A stretch of DNA of 64,000 nucleotides. It comes from Alkalibacterium sp. MB6. Lineage in GTDB: Bacteria; Bacillota; Bacilli; Lactobacillales; Carnobacteriaceae_A. Shown one piece after another: positions 1-9,939 of the stretch (positions within the stretch are counted from its first letter, which is position 1; each line of letters opens with the position of its first letter). The position numbers and the translations under genes were made by a program. Below the pieces are notes generated by a model. It ran no database searches. It was given only the letters and a program-made list of their open reading frames with translations, and had not been told where the DNA came from. Where the stretch lies: positions 153,742-217,741 of the forward strand of contig NZ_PREX01000001.1 in assembly GCF_009935905.1 (NCBI RefSeq). The letters run 5' to 3'.

Positions 1-991
1 CTGAGGTCCCTCCTGTTAGAACAATTCCACCAGGCAAATCAAGTGCGCCTATATCATCCAGCTCTTCTTTTACCTGTTCGAATATTTGAGCTAAGCGAGC
101 TTCAATAATCTCAGCTATATACGATTCTTTCACTTTTATAGTGTGATCCTGACCAACTACATCTATTGATATGTTTTGGTCGTTTTCTGGTTCTTCGTTT
201 CCTACAAACGCATAGCCGACTTCGCGCTTTAGCCTCTCTGCATTTTTTATAGATGTATTTAATACTACAGAAATATCTTTAGTTATATTGCTTCCGCCTT
301 CTTTTATGACAGAAGAGAATTTAACTTGGTGATCATGAACAGCTGATACCGTTGTTTGACCGCCACCCAAGTCAATTTGAACCGTGCCAAAGCCTCGTTC
401 ATCTTCTGACATCACTAATTCAGACATCCCTTTAGGTTGGAAAATCAAGTCATCTATTGCATAACCTGCATTATTAACACTTCTTTTAATGTTGTGAAGA
501 ACCGTTTTTGATACAGATAATGCTGTTCCATACAGCTCGATTTGCTCACCGACCATCTTTCTGGGATCTTTGATGCCATCGAAACCATCCACTATAAACT
601 CTTCTATCATGACGGATAGAAGCGTCTTGTCGGATGCAATTTTTTTATTTACTATATGACCGATCATCTTTTTTAGTACGGATTCATTTATTTCCTGTCC
701 CGAATGCTCAATAGCACTTACAACATGAAATGGACTAATGTCAATATTTAAGGCTGGTACACCCACTATTAATGAAGCAATAGTCAAGCCTGATTTTTCT
801 TCTGCCTGTTTTACTGCTTTACTAATTGATTGAGCTGTTTCATCTATATCTATGATTAACCCTTTATTGATACCATTTGACCGTTCACTGCCGACTCCAA
901 TAACATTCATCTGACCATTTAATACTTCAGAAACAATGACTTTTATCGAAGTGGTTCCAATATCCAAACTGGTATAAATCCCATCTTTCAA
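1..991 (-). CDS. ftsA: Cell division protein FtsA, 3' end missing
   Basis: Actin-like ATPase that anchors FtsZ to the membrane and recruits later divisome proteins. About 330 N-terminal residues are visible; the frame runs off the left edge, and the family is usually about 420-440 residues. Phosphate-1 motif DIGTTS lies at residues 10-15, phosphate-2 DLGGGQTT near 205, and the adenosine motif GGIVLTGG just before the edge. The C-terminal amphipathic helix lies outside the window. The start is TTG at 991, chosen because AGGAGGT sits 9 nt upstream and no ATG lies nearby. It is the last visible gene of the dcw cluster, downstream of divIB, and ftsZ would be expected next. Identity is secure; the start is fairly secure. 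Confidence 0.93.
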   Translation of the reverse strand, partial: MKDGIYTSLDIGTTSIKVIVSEVLNGQMNVIGVGSERSNGINKGLIIDIDETAQSISKAVKQAEEKSGLTIASLIVGVPALNIDISPFHVVSAIEHSGQEINESVLKKMIGHIVNKKIASDKTLLSVMIEEFIVDGFDGIKDPRKMVGEQIELYGTALSVSKTVLHNIKRSVNNAGYAIDDLIFQPKGMSELVMSEDERGFGTVQIDLGGGQTTVSAVHDHQVKFSSVIKEGGSNITKDISVVLNTSIKNAERLKREVGYAFVGNEEPENDQNISIDVVGQDHTIKVKESYIAEIIEARLAQIFEQVKEELDDIGALDLPGGIVLTGGTS

Positions 992-1090
992 TTTATTGAA
1001 ACCTCCTGTCTACACTGGCAATTCTTTCTCTAGTCTAAACACTTATACATAAGAGAAGAGCTGCTTATTTTTTTACTGTTGACAATTCTC

Positions 1091-1099
1091 ATTTTACCA
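1091..1099 (-). promoter_or_regulatory. Possible extended -10 promoter for ftsA
   Basis: On the minus strand TGGTAAAAT (TGn plus TAAAAT) lies about 100 nt before the ftsA start, in the 280-bp gap between divIB and ftsA. No good -35 is present, so this is only a candidate for independent ftsA(-ftsZ) transcription. I see nothing else in the gap (992-1295). Confidence 0.3.
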
Positions 1100-1295
1100 T
1101 AAATGCTTAGGTATAATGAATAGTCTTTAGTGATTTATCCGTTTAATTCAATTACTATTGTGTAACAAAGTAAAGCTATTCGTACATATTCGCTTTATTT
1201 ACATCTTTCCCGCCTTTTTCTAGAGATATTTACTCAAGGAGCAGTCCAGAAACCTTAACTATTTTTGGAGCAACAGCATACAACAGCTAAGGTTA

Positions 1296-2132
1296 TTATT
1301 CTTCGTCTTCGGATTCATCAAATTCTTCTAGTTCCAAACTTGCTTCTTCACTTTCAAATGGAACAAAAAATGCTCCTGCTTCTAAATCGAACGTTCCTTT
1401 CACACCATTTACAGCTTCAACCATATCAGGGTAGTAATTAATCCGTTCAGGAAAGGTAGGAATGGATGCAGTTACCTGATTTCCATCAGTCATAAACAAA
1501 CGAATAAGTAAAGGATTCTCAGCATCATTGATGTGTTCAATTTCAGAAATCATCATTTTTACTTGCTCGTCCACTTCAGGATACAGTTCAAGGATTCGAT
1601 CCAACTCAGGTCCCTCACTAAATCCACTCAATATGGCTTGCTTAGAATCTGGTCTTGGAATCACCTCGTCTAGAATGACACCATTTTCTAGAATTTTGCT
1701 GTAGCGATTATCATGTAACAAATAAGCTACTGCGTCATATTCATCTATTGTAATGGTGATCTCCTGAAGTCCAGATAGGGTTATCTTTGCATCTGACACT
1801 TGGGGATTTTCCTCTACAATTCGTTTTTCGGCTTCTCCTTTATTTACGTATTCTTGCCAAAGTGAGCCCCCCGAACTGATTAGACTTGCATCTAGTACGT
1901 CTTGGACATACACTTCATTCGTTCCTTCGACTGTCACTTCTTCAACTAAACTGTAAGGTGATATAACATAAAGGGACAAACCTATACTGATTAAAAAAAT
2001 AGCCATAATAACTAGCCATTTTCCGATCCTTTTTTTATCCGAATGCGTGCCTTTGCTAGAGGAGCTGTTTTTTCTATTGTCATTTTCTTTATAATCGCTA
2101 GTAAAAGCGATTTTATCCCCTACTTTACCCAT
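1296..2132 (-). CDS. divIB: Cell division protein DivIB (FtsQ family)
   Basis: Bitopic divisome protein that with FtsL and DivIC regulates septal peptidoglycan synthesis. The 278 residues comprise a charged cytoplasmic tail (1-38), one membrane segment (about 39-58), a POTRA domain starting at about 62 (LVEEVTVEGTNEVYVQDVL), and the beta domain beyond about 135. The C-terminus is a run of acidic residues (last 18 mostly E/D/S), unusually acidic for an extracytoplasmic tail. It lies 24 nt downstream of murG in the dcw cluster. The family assignment rests on topology, the POTRA pattern and position. Confidence 0.92.
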   Translation of the reverse strand: MGKVGDKIAFTSDYKENDNRKNSSSSKGTHSDKKRIGKWLVIMAIFLISIGLSLYVISPYSLVEEVTVEGTNEVYVQDVLDASLISSGGSLWQEYVNKGEAEKRIVEENPQVSDAKITLSGLQEITITIDEYDAVAYLLHDNRYSKILENGVILDEVIPRPDSKQAILSGFSEGPELDRILELYPEVDEQVKMMISEIEHINDAENPLLIRLFMTDGNQVTASIPTFPERINYYPDMVEAVNGVKGTFDLEAGAFFVPFESEEASLELEEFDESEDEE

Positions 2133-2156
2133 ACTTAACTCCTATTTCTATAGACT

Positions 2157-3263
2157 CTAACGGATCGTTTCTACAATTAATTTGATTAGTAAATCTGATG
2201 CGTTTTGCTTGCCTAACTTTTTCGATTCCGTCGCCATAACAACCCGCTTATCTTCATTTAACATCAAATCATCTAACTCGTTTAATAATGTTGTTGGATT
2301 TAAACTATCTTCTTTAATTAATCTTGCTGCTCCCGCTACTTCCAGACTTTGGGCATTTTTTGTCTGGTGATCTTCAGTTACAAATGGACTGGGAATCAAG
2401 ATACTTGGTACACCCAATGACGTAATTTCTGATAGGGTCGTCGCACCACTTCTACATACTACCAAAGAGACCGAGGCAAAGACTTCTGGCAGCTGATTGA
2501 TGTAGGGTACAACTTTTATTCGTTTGGAATCTAATTCGCCAATCTCTTTAGCTACTTTTTCATAATGGTCTTCTCCAGTGACGAATAATATCTGGTATGG
2601 TCGTTTAATTAATTCGCTCATACTGTCTGTTACGACTTCATTTATTTTTTGAGCGCCTCTACTTCCTCCAAAAAAAACTACTGTCTCTTTCGAAGGATCT
2701 AAGTTATATTGATTCAAGATATCTGTTTTCTCAAGTAAAGCCACTTCTTGAGCTCTGGGATTTCCAGTAAAATGCACCTTGTGTTCATTGCCTTTAAATT
2801 GATTAATGGCTTCTTGGAAACCAACAGCAATAGCAGAAACATGTTTGGCCAGGAATTTATTCGTTACTCCTGCTACACTATTTTGTTCATGAACAATCGT
2901 CGGTATAGATAATTTAGACGCTGCATAACAGACCGGTGCACTAACATAGCCACCTGTTCCTATAACCGCATCCGGCTTAAAGTCTTTAATGATTTTTTTT
3001 GCTTTACTCATAGATGACAAGAATAACCTCACTGTTTTTAAGTTATATTTCAGTCCAGCGAAAGATAGGTCTCTCTTAAACCCTTCTACGTTAATGGCTG
3101 TAAATGGAACACCGTGACGAGGAACTATGCGACTTTCCAAGCCTCTTTCCGTTCCTACATACAAAAATTCTGTATTGCTATGAAGGTCACTTATTCGTTC
3201 GATTAAAGCAAGAGCAGGATAAATGTGTCCACCTGTTCCGCCGCCAGTTACTAATATTTTCAT
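2157..3263 (-). CDS. murG: UDP-GlcNAc:undecaprenyl-PP-MurNAc-pentapeptide GlcNAc transferase
   Basis: Membrane-associated GT28 glycosyltransferase that converts lipid I to lipid II on the cytoplasmic face. The 368 residues are normal length. The glycine-rich loop GGGTGGHIYPA is at residues 7-17, and the donor-site segment VVCRSGATTLSEI is near 265-277, followed by PFVTEDHQTKNA. It lies between murD and divIB, the usual Lactobacillales order, with a 28-nt gap after murD. Nothing odd was seen. Confidence 0.97.
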   Translation of the reverse strand: MKILVTGGGTGGHIYPALALIERISDLHSNTEFLYVGTERGLESRIVPRHGVPFTAINVEGFKRDLSFAGLKYNLKTVRLFLSSMSKAKKIIKDFKPDAVIGTGGYVSAPVCYAASKLSIPTIVHEQNSVAGVTNKFLAKHVSAIAVGFQEAINQFKGNEHKVHFTGNPRAQEVALLEKTDILNQYNLDPSKETVVFFGGSRGAQKINEVVTDSMSELIKRPYQILFVTGEDHYEKVAKEIGELDSKRIKVVPYINQLPEVFASVSLVVCRSGATTLSEITSLGVPSILIPSPFVTEDHQTKNAQSLEVAGAARLIKEDSLNPTTLLNELDDLMLNEDKRVVMATESKKLGKQNASDLLIKLIVETIR

Positions 3264-3291
3264 GGCTGATGCACGCGTGTGCCTATCCTCC

Positions 3292-4665
3292 TCAGTTCTC
3301 CTGTTTTATTCGTTCAATTTGTTCAAGGAAGTCATTTCCTCTTAACTCAAAGTTATCATATTGATCCCAACTTGCACAAGCCGGCGAGAGAAGAATGGTG
3401 TCTCCTTCTTCGCTTAATTGAAAGGCAGCTTGTGTGGCTTCTCTTACTGTTTTAACTTCAACAACTTGATTTACACCTGCTTGCTTAGCCACTTCAGCGA
3501 GTTTAGCTGCAGACTCTCCAAAGGTTACCAATCCTTTTACTCGCTCTGATAAAACGGGCATTAAATCTTGGAAGGTCTCTCCTCTATCAAGTCCGCCTGC
3601 AATTAGCACGAGTGGTTTATTGAAACCTTTCAACGCATGAACGGTTGCTAATGTATTGGTTGCCTTTGAATCGTTATAAATATCTCGTCCATATACTTGA
3701 TCAACATATTGCATACGATGAGGGACACCTTTGAACTGATTAAACACTTTACGAATTGTCTCGTTAGTCACGCCTTTTAATTTTGCAACGGCGATAGCTG
3801 CCAGTGCATTCTCCAAGTTGTGTTCGCCAGGTATAGTCACGTCAGCCACTTTCATGACCGTTTCCCCATTAAAGACGATAGTATTGTTCTTCAAATATAC
3901 TCCGGTTTCCAGTTGTTTTTTTCTGGAAAAAGGGAGCCGTTTGGCTTTACTGTTGTTCATTACCCAGTCAGACAATTCGGATTGATCCGCGTTATAAATA
4001 AGAACATCGGCTTCTGTCTGATTTTTAGTAATTGCTAATTTAGCTTTAACATACTCATCTCTCGTTTTATGATAATCAAGATGAGCGGAATAAATGTTTA
4101 AAATAATGGCAATGTGTGGTTTAAATTGTTCCGTACCCATCAATTGGAAACTGGATACTTCCATAACAATGTCATCTTCACTAGTAGATGTTTGAGTCAA
4201 TAAACTGGCAGGTGTACCAATATTTCCTACAGCATACACTTGTCCAGATGAACGCTCAGCATCCAACACAGCTTCGATCATTTTAGTTGTTGTCGTTTTT
4301 CCATTGGTTCCTGTAATAGCAACAATGGGGCTTTCAGAAACCAAGTAGGCCAATTCTATTTCTGTATAAATAGGAATAGACCGTTTGATTGCTTCTCTTA
4401 ATAGACTATTGCTATAAGGTATGCCTGGATTTTTAACAATATAATCAACCTGTTGGTCTAATAACTCCAACGGGTGGCTCCCTGAAACGACGGTGACACC
4501 GCGGCTTTTTAATTCGTTAGCTTGATCATCATCGTCTAAGTTTTTAAAGTCGTTCACGGTTACTTTTGCACCTAGCTTTAATAACAGATTAGTTGCACTG
4601 TATCCACTAACAGCTAAGCCTAGTACGAGAACGTGTGTATTATTGAATTGCTGAATAGCTTTCAT
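3292..4665 (-). CDS. murD: UDP-N-acetylmuramoylalanine--D-glutamate ligase
   Basis: Cytoplasmic Mur ligase that adds D-Glu to UDP-MurNAc-L-Ala using ATP. The 457 residues show a Rossmann-like N-domain (VLGLAVSGYSATNLL), NPGIPYS near 87, the P-loop AITGTNGKTTTTKM near 115-128, and NDSKATN in the C-terminal half, all typical of MurD. murE is absent from this cluster, as in other Lactobacillales. It is separated from mraY by 126 bp carrying a terminator-like hairpin, so part of its transcription may be attenuated. Confidence 0.97.
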   Translation of the reverse strand: MKAIQQFNNTHVLVLGLAVSGYSATNLLLKLGAKVTVNDFKNLDDDDQANELKSRGVTVVSGSHPLELLDQQVDYIVKNPGIPYSNSLLREAIKRSIPIYTEIELAYLVSESPIVAITGTNGKTTTTKMIEAVLDAERSSGQVYAVGNIGTPASLLTQTSTSEDDIVMEVSSFQLMGTEQFKPHIAIILNIYSAHLDYHKTRDEYVKAKLAITKNQTEADVLIYNADQSELSDWVMNNSKAKRLPFSRKKQLETGVYLKNNTIVFNGETVMKVADVTIPGEHNLENALAAIAVAKLKGVTNETIRKVFNQFKGVPHRMQYVDQVYGRDIYNDSKATNTLATVHALKGFNKPLVLIAGGLDRGETFQDLMPVLSERVKGLVTFGESAAKLAEVAKQAGVNQVVEVKTVREATQAAFQLSEEGDTILLSPACASWDQYDNFELRGNDFLEQIERIKQEN

Positions 4666-4749
4666 ATATCTCCCTCTATATCTTGTCGATTTCGCTTTTT
4701 TTTTATAAAAAGGTGCGGTTAATAGACTTTTTACCGCAATATAGTTGAA

Positions 4750-4783
4750 AAAAACTGGAAGCAGAAAGCTACTACCAGTTTTT
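4750..4783 (-). terminator. Terminator-like hairpin between mraY and murD
   Basis: On the minus strand AAAAACTGG pairs with CCAGTTTTT around a 16-nt loop that can itself fold, followed by a T run. It begins 8 nt after the mraY stop and lies inside the dcw cluster, so it would act as a partial terminator or attenuator. A second weak stem (TGCGGT/ACCGCA, about 4709-4734) follows with a short T run. Confidence 0.5.
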
Positions 4784-4791
4784 CGAGGTAT

Positions 4792-5754
4792 TTAAATAGT
4801 TAGTAACACAAGTAGTGATGCAATCAATGTGATGCTGGAAAAGATGATAACAATCTTCCATTCACTCCAACCGACTAGTTCAAAATGGTGATGAATTGGA
4901 CTCATTTTAAACACGCGTTTATCTCTTGTTTTCATTGATGTGACTTGAATCATCACACTGGCCGTTTCAAAAACAAAGATTATACCAATAAGCAGCAGAG
5001 TCCATTCCTGATTCAACACAATGGATACCCCAGCTAAGCCAGCGCCTAAAGCTAAAGATCCGACATCACCCATAAAAATTTTGGCCGGTTTTTTATTAAA
5101 TAGAAAGAATGCCAGCAAGGCTCCCATAGCAGATAATGTAAATAGTGCAACGTCATATTGAGATTGCCATATAGCAATAACCGTGTATGCTCCATAAGCT
5201 AAAAAACCAGTCGAAGCCAATAAGCCATCTATTCCGTCGGTTAGATTTGTTGCGTTTGAAAAGCCCACCATCCAAAATAAGACAAACAAAATATAAAAGA
5301 TGCCAAGGTCAAGTTCAATACCGAACGGCAATTGAACGGTTTGCAAATCGATAAGTTGATTTAAGCCAAAATAAAAGATGACGGCACCAACGATTTGTCC
5401 CATTAATTTCTGAAGACTTGTTAAACCTAAATTTCTCTTCATAACGACCTTTATATAATCATCAACGAATCCAATAGCTGCATAGACGACAAATATAAAG
5501 GACAATAATAATGTCGTTCCAGAATGATAATCAAACAGCAAGGCGAATAGTATACTTGAAAAAACAATCCCTACAAGAATGGATACTCCACCCATAGTTG
5601 GCGTACCTGATTTAACACCATGCCACGTCGGACCTTTTTCTTTCGTTATTTGTCCTAATTGCTTTCTCTTAAAATAATTGATAACAGCTGGCATTAAACC
5701 GGCTGTCACTAACCCACCCAGTAAAAATGGATAGAAAAGATTCGTTTGTTCCAT
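4792..5754 (-). CDS. mraY: Phospho-N-acetylmuramoyl-pentapeptide transferase
   Basis: Polytopic membrane enzyme that transfers phospho-MurNAc-pentapeptide to undecaprenyl phosphate, forming lipid I. The 320 residues hold about ten hydrophobic segments, the catalytic aspartate pair in FVDDYIKVV (D98, D99), NATNLTDGIDGL near 167-178, and the PIHHHFE motif near 285. It lies 36 nt downstream of pbpB. All hallmark residues are present. Confidence 0.97.
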   Translation of the reverse strand: MEQTNLFYPFLLGGLVTAGLMPAVINYFKRKQLGQITKEKGPTWHGVKSGTPTMGGVSILVGIVFSSILFALLFDYHSGTTLLLSFIFVVYAAIGFVDDYIKVVMKRNLGLTSLQKLMGQIVGAVIFYFGLNQLIDLQTVQLPFGIELDLGIFYILFVLFWMVGFSNATNLTDGIDGLLASTGFLAYGAYTVIAIWQSQYDVALFTLSAMGALLAFFLFNKKPAKIFMGDVGSLALGAGLAGVSIVLNQEWTLLLIGIIFVFETASVMIQVTSMKTRDKRVFKMSPIHHHFELVGWSEWKIVIIFSSITLIASLLVLLTI

Positions 5755-5790
5755 AGACTATTCCTTTCTATTGCATAGCAAAATATAATG

Positions 5791-7977
5791 TTACTGCGGT
5801 GGACTTAGAGTGATGAACAGTTCCATCCCCGTTTCAATGTATGCATTTTGGGACAGACTCTGTTCACTAACATACCCTTCTCCCTCAAAGCTGACATTTA
5901 TGCCAGTCAATTCGGCCAGTCTTAATACATCGCTTCTAGACCACCCAGTCAAATCAGGCAAAGTCATCGCACCATTTGTTAAAAGCATGATTCGATACGA
6001 ATCGTTCACTGAAGAGTCTGGAAGTGGAAATTGTTGAACAATGGTATCGCCAGAACCAATCACCTCAAACACTTTACCTTCTTGGGTAAACTGCTGTATC
6101 ACTGATTGAGTATCCTCTTGAACGACATTTTCCATTTTATTTCCTTCGATTTCAGTTTGCGCAGATGAGCTTCCCTCATTGACAACATACTCCAAAGCAC
6201 GTTTCATAAATGGATTATATATTTTTTGAACGACTTGAGAGCCATGGAAGGTACCATTTAATTTCGGCTGCTGAACTGTTACATATAATATTAATTCAGG
6301 GTCATCCAAAGGCGCCATTCCGACAACGGAATAGAGGTAGTCTGACCCACCGGCTATATATTTTCCAGTTTCTGGATCAACTATTTGTGCAGTTCCTGTT
6401 TTGGTTGCCGTTATATGTCCTTCTATCTCAAAGCCTTTCGCATTACCTTCTTCACTGTATACTGTCTCTTTAAGATATTCAAGTGTTTTGTCAGCCGTTT
6501 CTTTAGTAATCAATGTCTCTGTTTCATTTACTTTTGTTTCTTGGACACCGCCAGTGGCTGTATTAGACAATTTGCTGACTAAATGGGGCTCAACCATTTT
6601 CCCGCCATTCGCAATAGCAGAAAATGCTCTCAACATTTGAACTGGAGTTACGGTTATCCCTTGACCAAAGCCTGTATTGATACGTTGCAATGGCCATTCA
6701 TAAGGATTGCTTCCCGTAGTTTCATTCGGGAGAGATATACCAGTACGTGTGCCAAAGCCAAAATCATCCAAATAAGTCTTCCATGTATCGTGACCCATTT
6801 CTTCAATCATGTGTACAAATCCGACGTTACTAGATCTCGCCAGGCCTTCTAAATAAGTAATGGTGCCCCATCCGTCTCGATTAACATCTCGAACGAGACC
6901 TCCAGCTACTTCAATCCGTCCAGATTTAAAATAATCATACGGACGAAACGTCCCTTCTTGTATAGCTGCAGCTAAAGTCATGACTTTCATAGTTGATCCT
7001 GGTTCTATAGCATACTCTACTAACATGTTTTGCCATGACTGTTCAATACCTTCTTTAGTAATCGGATTAAATGTTGGACGTTGAGAACTGGCTAATATCT
7101 CACCCGTTTTTGCATTCATTAAGTTAGCTGTCATAGCCACAGGTTCGTGCATCTCTTCCACTTCTGACATGATGCTTTCCAAAAATATTTGAAGGCGTCG
7201 ATCAATGGTTAAATGGATATCCTGACCATCTATTGGATCTTGTTGTTCAATATCTTGCCCTGGTATGACATAACCAAATCGATCACGTTGGTACTTCATC
7301 CAACCATTCTGACCACTCAAGGTATCATCGAATTCCTTTTCCAGCCCCAGTATACCCTCTAATTTCTTATCCTTTACCTCTTCATCGTCATTGTTTTGTT
7401 GAGCCAGACCAATCGTGTGAGAAGCAAAAATACCATTAGGGTAAAAGCGACTTTGTTTCTCTTCAAAGGTAATACCTGTTAATTCTTTTTCTTCCAATTC
7501 TTCCTTAATCGTACTCATGACTTCATAAGTTAAATTATTTCCTGCTTTACCAAATTCGACTTGGTTGTTATCACGAGTTAATCTATCCAAAAGTTCTTCT
7601 TCACTCATCGATATGTGCTTCGCCAGTACAGAAGCAACCTCATTCGCCTCTTCAATATGAATCGGTCTATTTGGTGTTGACCACTCGTCCGTTAACACGG
7701 CAATCATCTTATAGGTTGTGGCATCCAGAGCTATAGGATTACCATTTGTATCATAAATAGTGCCTCTTTTAGCAGGGAGAACCGTATTGCGTGTATACAA
7801 ACGCTGGACATTTTGTTCTAAGTTTTCCCCATTCACTTCCCCTTTTACCATAATCCAGGTAAAACGGAAAAACACACTTAAAAACAAGAGAATGCTCACA
7901 ACATATAAAACAATGGCCATATATTTCCGGTTTCTAAGAGGTTTTGTTTCCTTAACCTTTTTTTGCCACTTTTTCAT
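5791..7977 (-). CDS. pbpB: Penicillin-binding protein 2B (class B, septal transpeptidase)
   Basis: Bitopic class B PBP that crosslinks septal peptidoglycan with FtsW. The 728 residues comprise a membrane anchor at about 20-43, a dimerisation domain (RGTIYDTNGNPIA near 71-83), and a transpeptidase domain with STMK (catalytic S328), SSN (382-384) and KTG (526-528). The C-terminal region (about 615-728) looks like two PASTA modules ending in LSPPQ. The start overlaps the ftsL stop by 4 nt (ATGA type), implying translational coupling. The symbol follows Bacillus usage; ftsI or pbp2B would also serve. Confidence 0.95.
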   Translation of the reverse strand: MKKWQKKVKETKPLRNRKYMAIVLYVVSILLFLSVFFRFTWIMVKGEVNGENLEQNVQRLYTRNTVLPAKRGTIYDTNGNPIALDATTYKMIAVLTDEWSTPNRPIHIEEANEVASVLAKHISMSEEELLDRLTRDNNQVEFGKAGNNLTYEVMSTIKEELEEKELTGITFEEKQSRFYPNGIFASHTIGLAQQNNDDEEVKDKKLEGILGLEKEFDDTLSGQNGWMKYQRDRFGYVIPGQDIEQQDPIDGQDIHLTIDRRLQIFLESIMSEVEEMHEPVAMTANLMNAKTGEILASSQRPTFNPITKEGIEQSWQNMLVEYAIEPGSTMKVMTLAAAIQEGTFRPYDYFKSGRIEVAGGLVRDVNRDGWGTITYLEGLARSSNVGFVHMIEEMGHDTWKTYLDDFGFGTRTGISLPNETTGSNPYEWPLQRINTGFGQGITVTPVQMLRAFSAIANGGKMVEPHLVSKLSNTATGGVQETKVNETETLITKETADKTLEYLKETVYSEEGNAKGFEIEGHITATKTGTAQIVDPETGKYIAGGSDYLYSVVGMAPLDDPELILYVTVQQPKLNGTFHGSQVVQKIYNPFMKRALEYVVNEGSSSAQTEIEGNKMENVVQEDTQSVIQQFTQEGKVFEVIGSGDTIVQQFPLPDSSVNDSYRIMLLTNGAMTLPDLTGWSRSDVLRLAELTGINVSFEGEGYVSEQSLSQNAYIETGMELFITLSPPQ

Positions 7978-8375
7978 TTAAATACATTCCTAATTTGTTC
8001 CTCGTTCATCTCCAGTCCGTGATCCTTTGCGATGGAGTAAACTCTGTCGTATCTAGACAGTTCATGAATTTTTTGTTCATAGTTTTCATTTTGAATTTGA
8101 ACGGTTACAGCTTGTGTTTCAAGATCTTGAATGGTTCGATTCATAGTGGATAATTGCATGGATAAGGCGATGTGCCCGACTGCAATCGCTAATAAAATGA
8201 TGCCAAACAGACTTAATACAGCTATTTCTAACTGCGTAAAAACCTTATGTATGGGTTTAGTCTTCTGACCTTTTTTAGGTTCACCTGAGGGAGTTATAGA
8301 AGGTTCTCGTAACGGTTGAGCTGTTAAAGGTTCTGCCTCATTGACGAGTTGGCGTGCTAAATTATCATTCATCAT
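7974..8375 (-). CDS. ftsL: Cell division protein FtsL
   Basis: Small bitopic divisome scaffold that pairs with DivIC and DivIB. The 133 residues comprise a long cytoplasmic N-terminus rich in P, E and K (1-49), one transmembrane helix at about 50-72, then a coiled-coil stretch (about 75-115). Sequence is poorly conserved in this family; the call rests on topology and on its position between rsmH and pbpB. The ATG follows GGAGAG at normal spacing; a second ATG follows immediately. Confidence 0.88.
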   Translation of the reverse strand: MMNDNLARQLVNEAEPLTAQPLREPSITPSGEPKKGQKTKPIHKVFTQLEIAVLSLFGIILLAIAVGHIALSMQLSTMNRTIQDLETQAVTVQIQNENYEQKIHELSRYDRVYSIAKDHGLEMNEEQIRNVFK

Positions 8376-8399
8376 GTTTAATGCTCTCCTTCTTTTTTT

Positions 8400-9356
8400 C
8401 TAGTCTATTTCCTTTTGCTTTTCTGCTATACGCAGTTTCGCACTTCTTGCCCTGTTATTGGCTTCTAATTCTTCTGCATTAGGTAAGATTGGCTTCCTAT
8501 TAATGAGCTTTAAAAGTGGTTGATACTCATCAGGTATGACAGGTAAGCCTCTTGGCAAGTCAGGCAGTTGAGAGTAGCTTTTGAAGAGTTGCTTTACTAT
8601 ACGATCTTCGAGAGAATGGAAAGTGATGACACTCAAACGCCCATTAATAGCTAATAAAGCAATTGCTTCTTCAAGAGACGCTTCTAATGCTCCTAATTCA
8701 TCGTTTACTGCGATTCTAATCGCTTGAAAGGTACGTTTGGCCGGATGGCCGCCTTTGCGTCGTGCAGGAGCTGGTATCGCGTCCTTTATTATCTCAACCA
8801 ATTCTTGTGTGGTTTCAATGGGCTCAACTTCTCTTCTTGCTTCGATTTTTCTAGCTATCTGTTTGGAAAACTTCTCTTCTCCATAGCGGAAAAATATTCG
8901 CACTAAATCGTTAAAGTCCCACTCATTCACCACCGTACGAGCTGATAATTGCTGCTCTTGATTCATTCTCATGTCTAAGGCTGCATCGTTATGGTAACTA
9001 AATCCGCGTTCAGTGATGTCTAGTTGTGGAGAGGATACCCCTAAGTCGTAAAGAATCCCATCTATTTTTGTTACACCGTGCTTTTTCAACGATTCTTTTA
9101 GGTAACGGAAATTAGAATGAATAAAGGTTACTTTGCCTTTTTCTACTTCCTCTTTCAGTACTATTTTTGCATGTTCAATAGCTGATATATCTTGATCAAA
9201 CGCATATAAGTGACCTTTATCATTTAACTGGCTTAAAATTAAAGCACTGTGCCCTGCTCCACCTAATGTGCCGTCAACATAAATGCCGTCAGGTTTAATA
9301 TTTAAACCGTCAACCGTTTCATGGAGCAGTACAGTTTCGTGATTGAATTCCGACAC
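8400..9356 (-). CDS. rsmH: 16S rRNA (cytosine1402-N4)-methyltransferase RsmH
   Basis: SAM-dependent enzyme that methylates N4 of C1402 in the 16S decoding centre. The 318 residues show the SAM motif [10 protein letters not shown] at 28-37, [10 protein letters not shown] in the first half, and [10 protein letters not shown] towards the C-terminus, all diagnostic for MraW/RsmH. It sits between mraZ and ftsL as in most dcw clusters. Confidence 0.97.
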   Translation of the reverse strand: MSEFNHETVLLHETVDGLNIKPDGIYVDGTLGGAGHSALILSQLNDKGHLYAFDQDISAIEHAKIVLKEEVEKGKVTFIHSNFRYLKESLKKHGVTKIDGILYDLGVSSPQLDITERGFSYHNDAALDMRMNQEQQLSARTVVNEWDFNDLVRIFFRYGEEKFSKQIARKIEARREVEPIETTQELVEIIKDAIPAPARRKGGHPAKRTFQAIRIAVNDELGALEASLEEAIALLAINGRLSVITFHSLEDRIVKQLFKSYSQLPDLPRGLPVIPDEYQPLLKLINRKPILPNAEELEANNRARSAKLRIAEKQKEID

Positions 9357-9443
9357 ATCTAGTCCCCCTTTTTATTCATTTCTTTTTTAGTTTATTTATT
9401 AACTTCTTGTTTTTATCTTAGTGTTCCTTTTAAAGGTGATGAA

Positions 9444-9875
9444 TTAGAACCCAAAATCAATCATTTCTTCAGCAATGTCCTCAAAGGTTTTATCGGCATC
9501 GTCTGCAAATGCTGTCCATCGCTCTTCGCTCCATATTTCAATACGATCAGAAACGCCGATAATGTAACAGCCTTTAATTAGTTCTGCATGTCCAATAAGT
9601 GTATTCGGTATATTGATTCTTCCTTGTTTATCTAATGAGCACTCTGTTGCTGCAGAATACAAAAATCGAGTAAAGGTTCTGGATTCTTTTTTTGCTAATG
9701 GGAGTTGCTTTAGTTTTTCTACTAAAACTTCCCACTCTTTCAATGGGTAGCCGAACAAACAACCGTCCAGCCCGCGGGTTACAATGAATCGTTCCCCCAA
9801 ATCATCTCTGAATTTGGAAGGAATTATTAAACGTCCTTTAGCATCAACTGAATGTTTATACTCGCCTAATAACAT
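9444..9875 (-). CDS. mraZ: Transcriptional regulator MraZ
   Basis: DNA-binding AbrB-like protein that represses the dcw promoter by contacting direct repeats. The longest frame would give 193 residues, but the first 50 are unlike any MraZ; ATG at 9875, preceded by GGGGAAGGGGG, gives [11 protein letters not shown] and the usual 143 residues. Two tandem half-domains are seen: [15 protein letters not shown] (about 9-23) and [14 protein letters not shown] (second half). It is first gene of the dcw operon, directly downstream of the GTGG repeats at 9911-9937, consistent with autoregulation. Confidence 0.96.
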   Translation of the reverse strand: MLLGEYKHSVDAKGRLIIPSKFRDDLGERFIVTRGLDGCLFGYPLKEWEVLVEKLKQLPLAKKESRTFTRFLYSAATECSLDKQGRINIPNTLIGHAELIKGCYIIGVSDRIEIWSEERWTAFADDADKTFEDIAEEMIDFGF

Positions 9876-9910
9876 GTCATTGCCCCCTTCCCCACTTATA
9901 TGGCATAGTC

Positions 9911-9937
9911 TACCACATTCCACCACTTTCCACCACC
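9911..9937 (-). promoter_or_regulatory. MraZ-binding direct repeats
   Basis: Read on the minus strand there are three GTGG cores exactly 10 bp apart: GTGGTGGAAA, GTGGTGGAAT, GTGGTAGACT. A further GTGGGG lies nearer the gene, overlapping the ribosome-binding site region. MraZ proteins are known to bind tandem GTGG/TGGG repeats with about one helical turn spacing upstream of mraZ. The repeats overlap the predicted transcription start, as expected for a repressor site. Confidence 0.75.
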
Positions 9938-9939
9938 GC

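Noticed and set aside
1079..1117. Plus-strand TTGACA and TATAAT in the divIB-ftsA gap
   Set aside because: The spacer is 27 bp, far from 17, and no plus-strand gene follows.
6210..6852. Overlapping plus-strand frames opposite pbpB
   Set aside because: They lie antisense to a strongly conserved gene, with no ribosome-binding sites or recognisable protein features.
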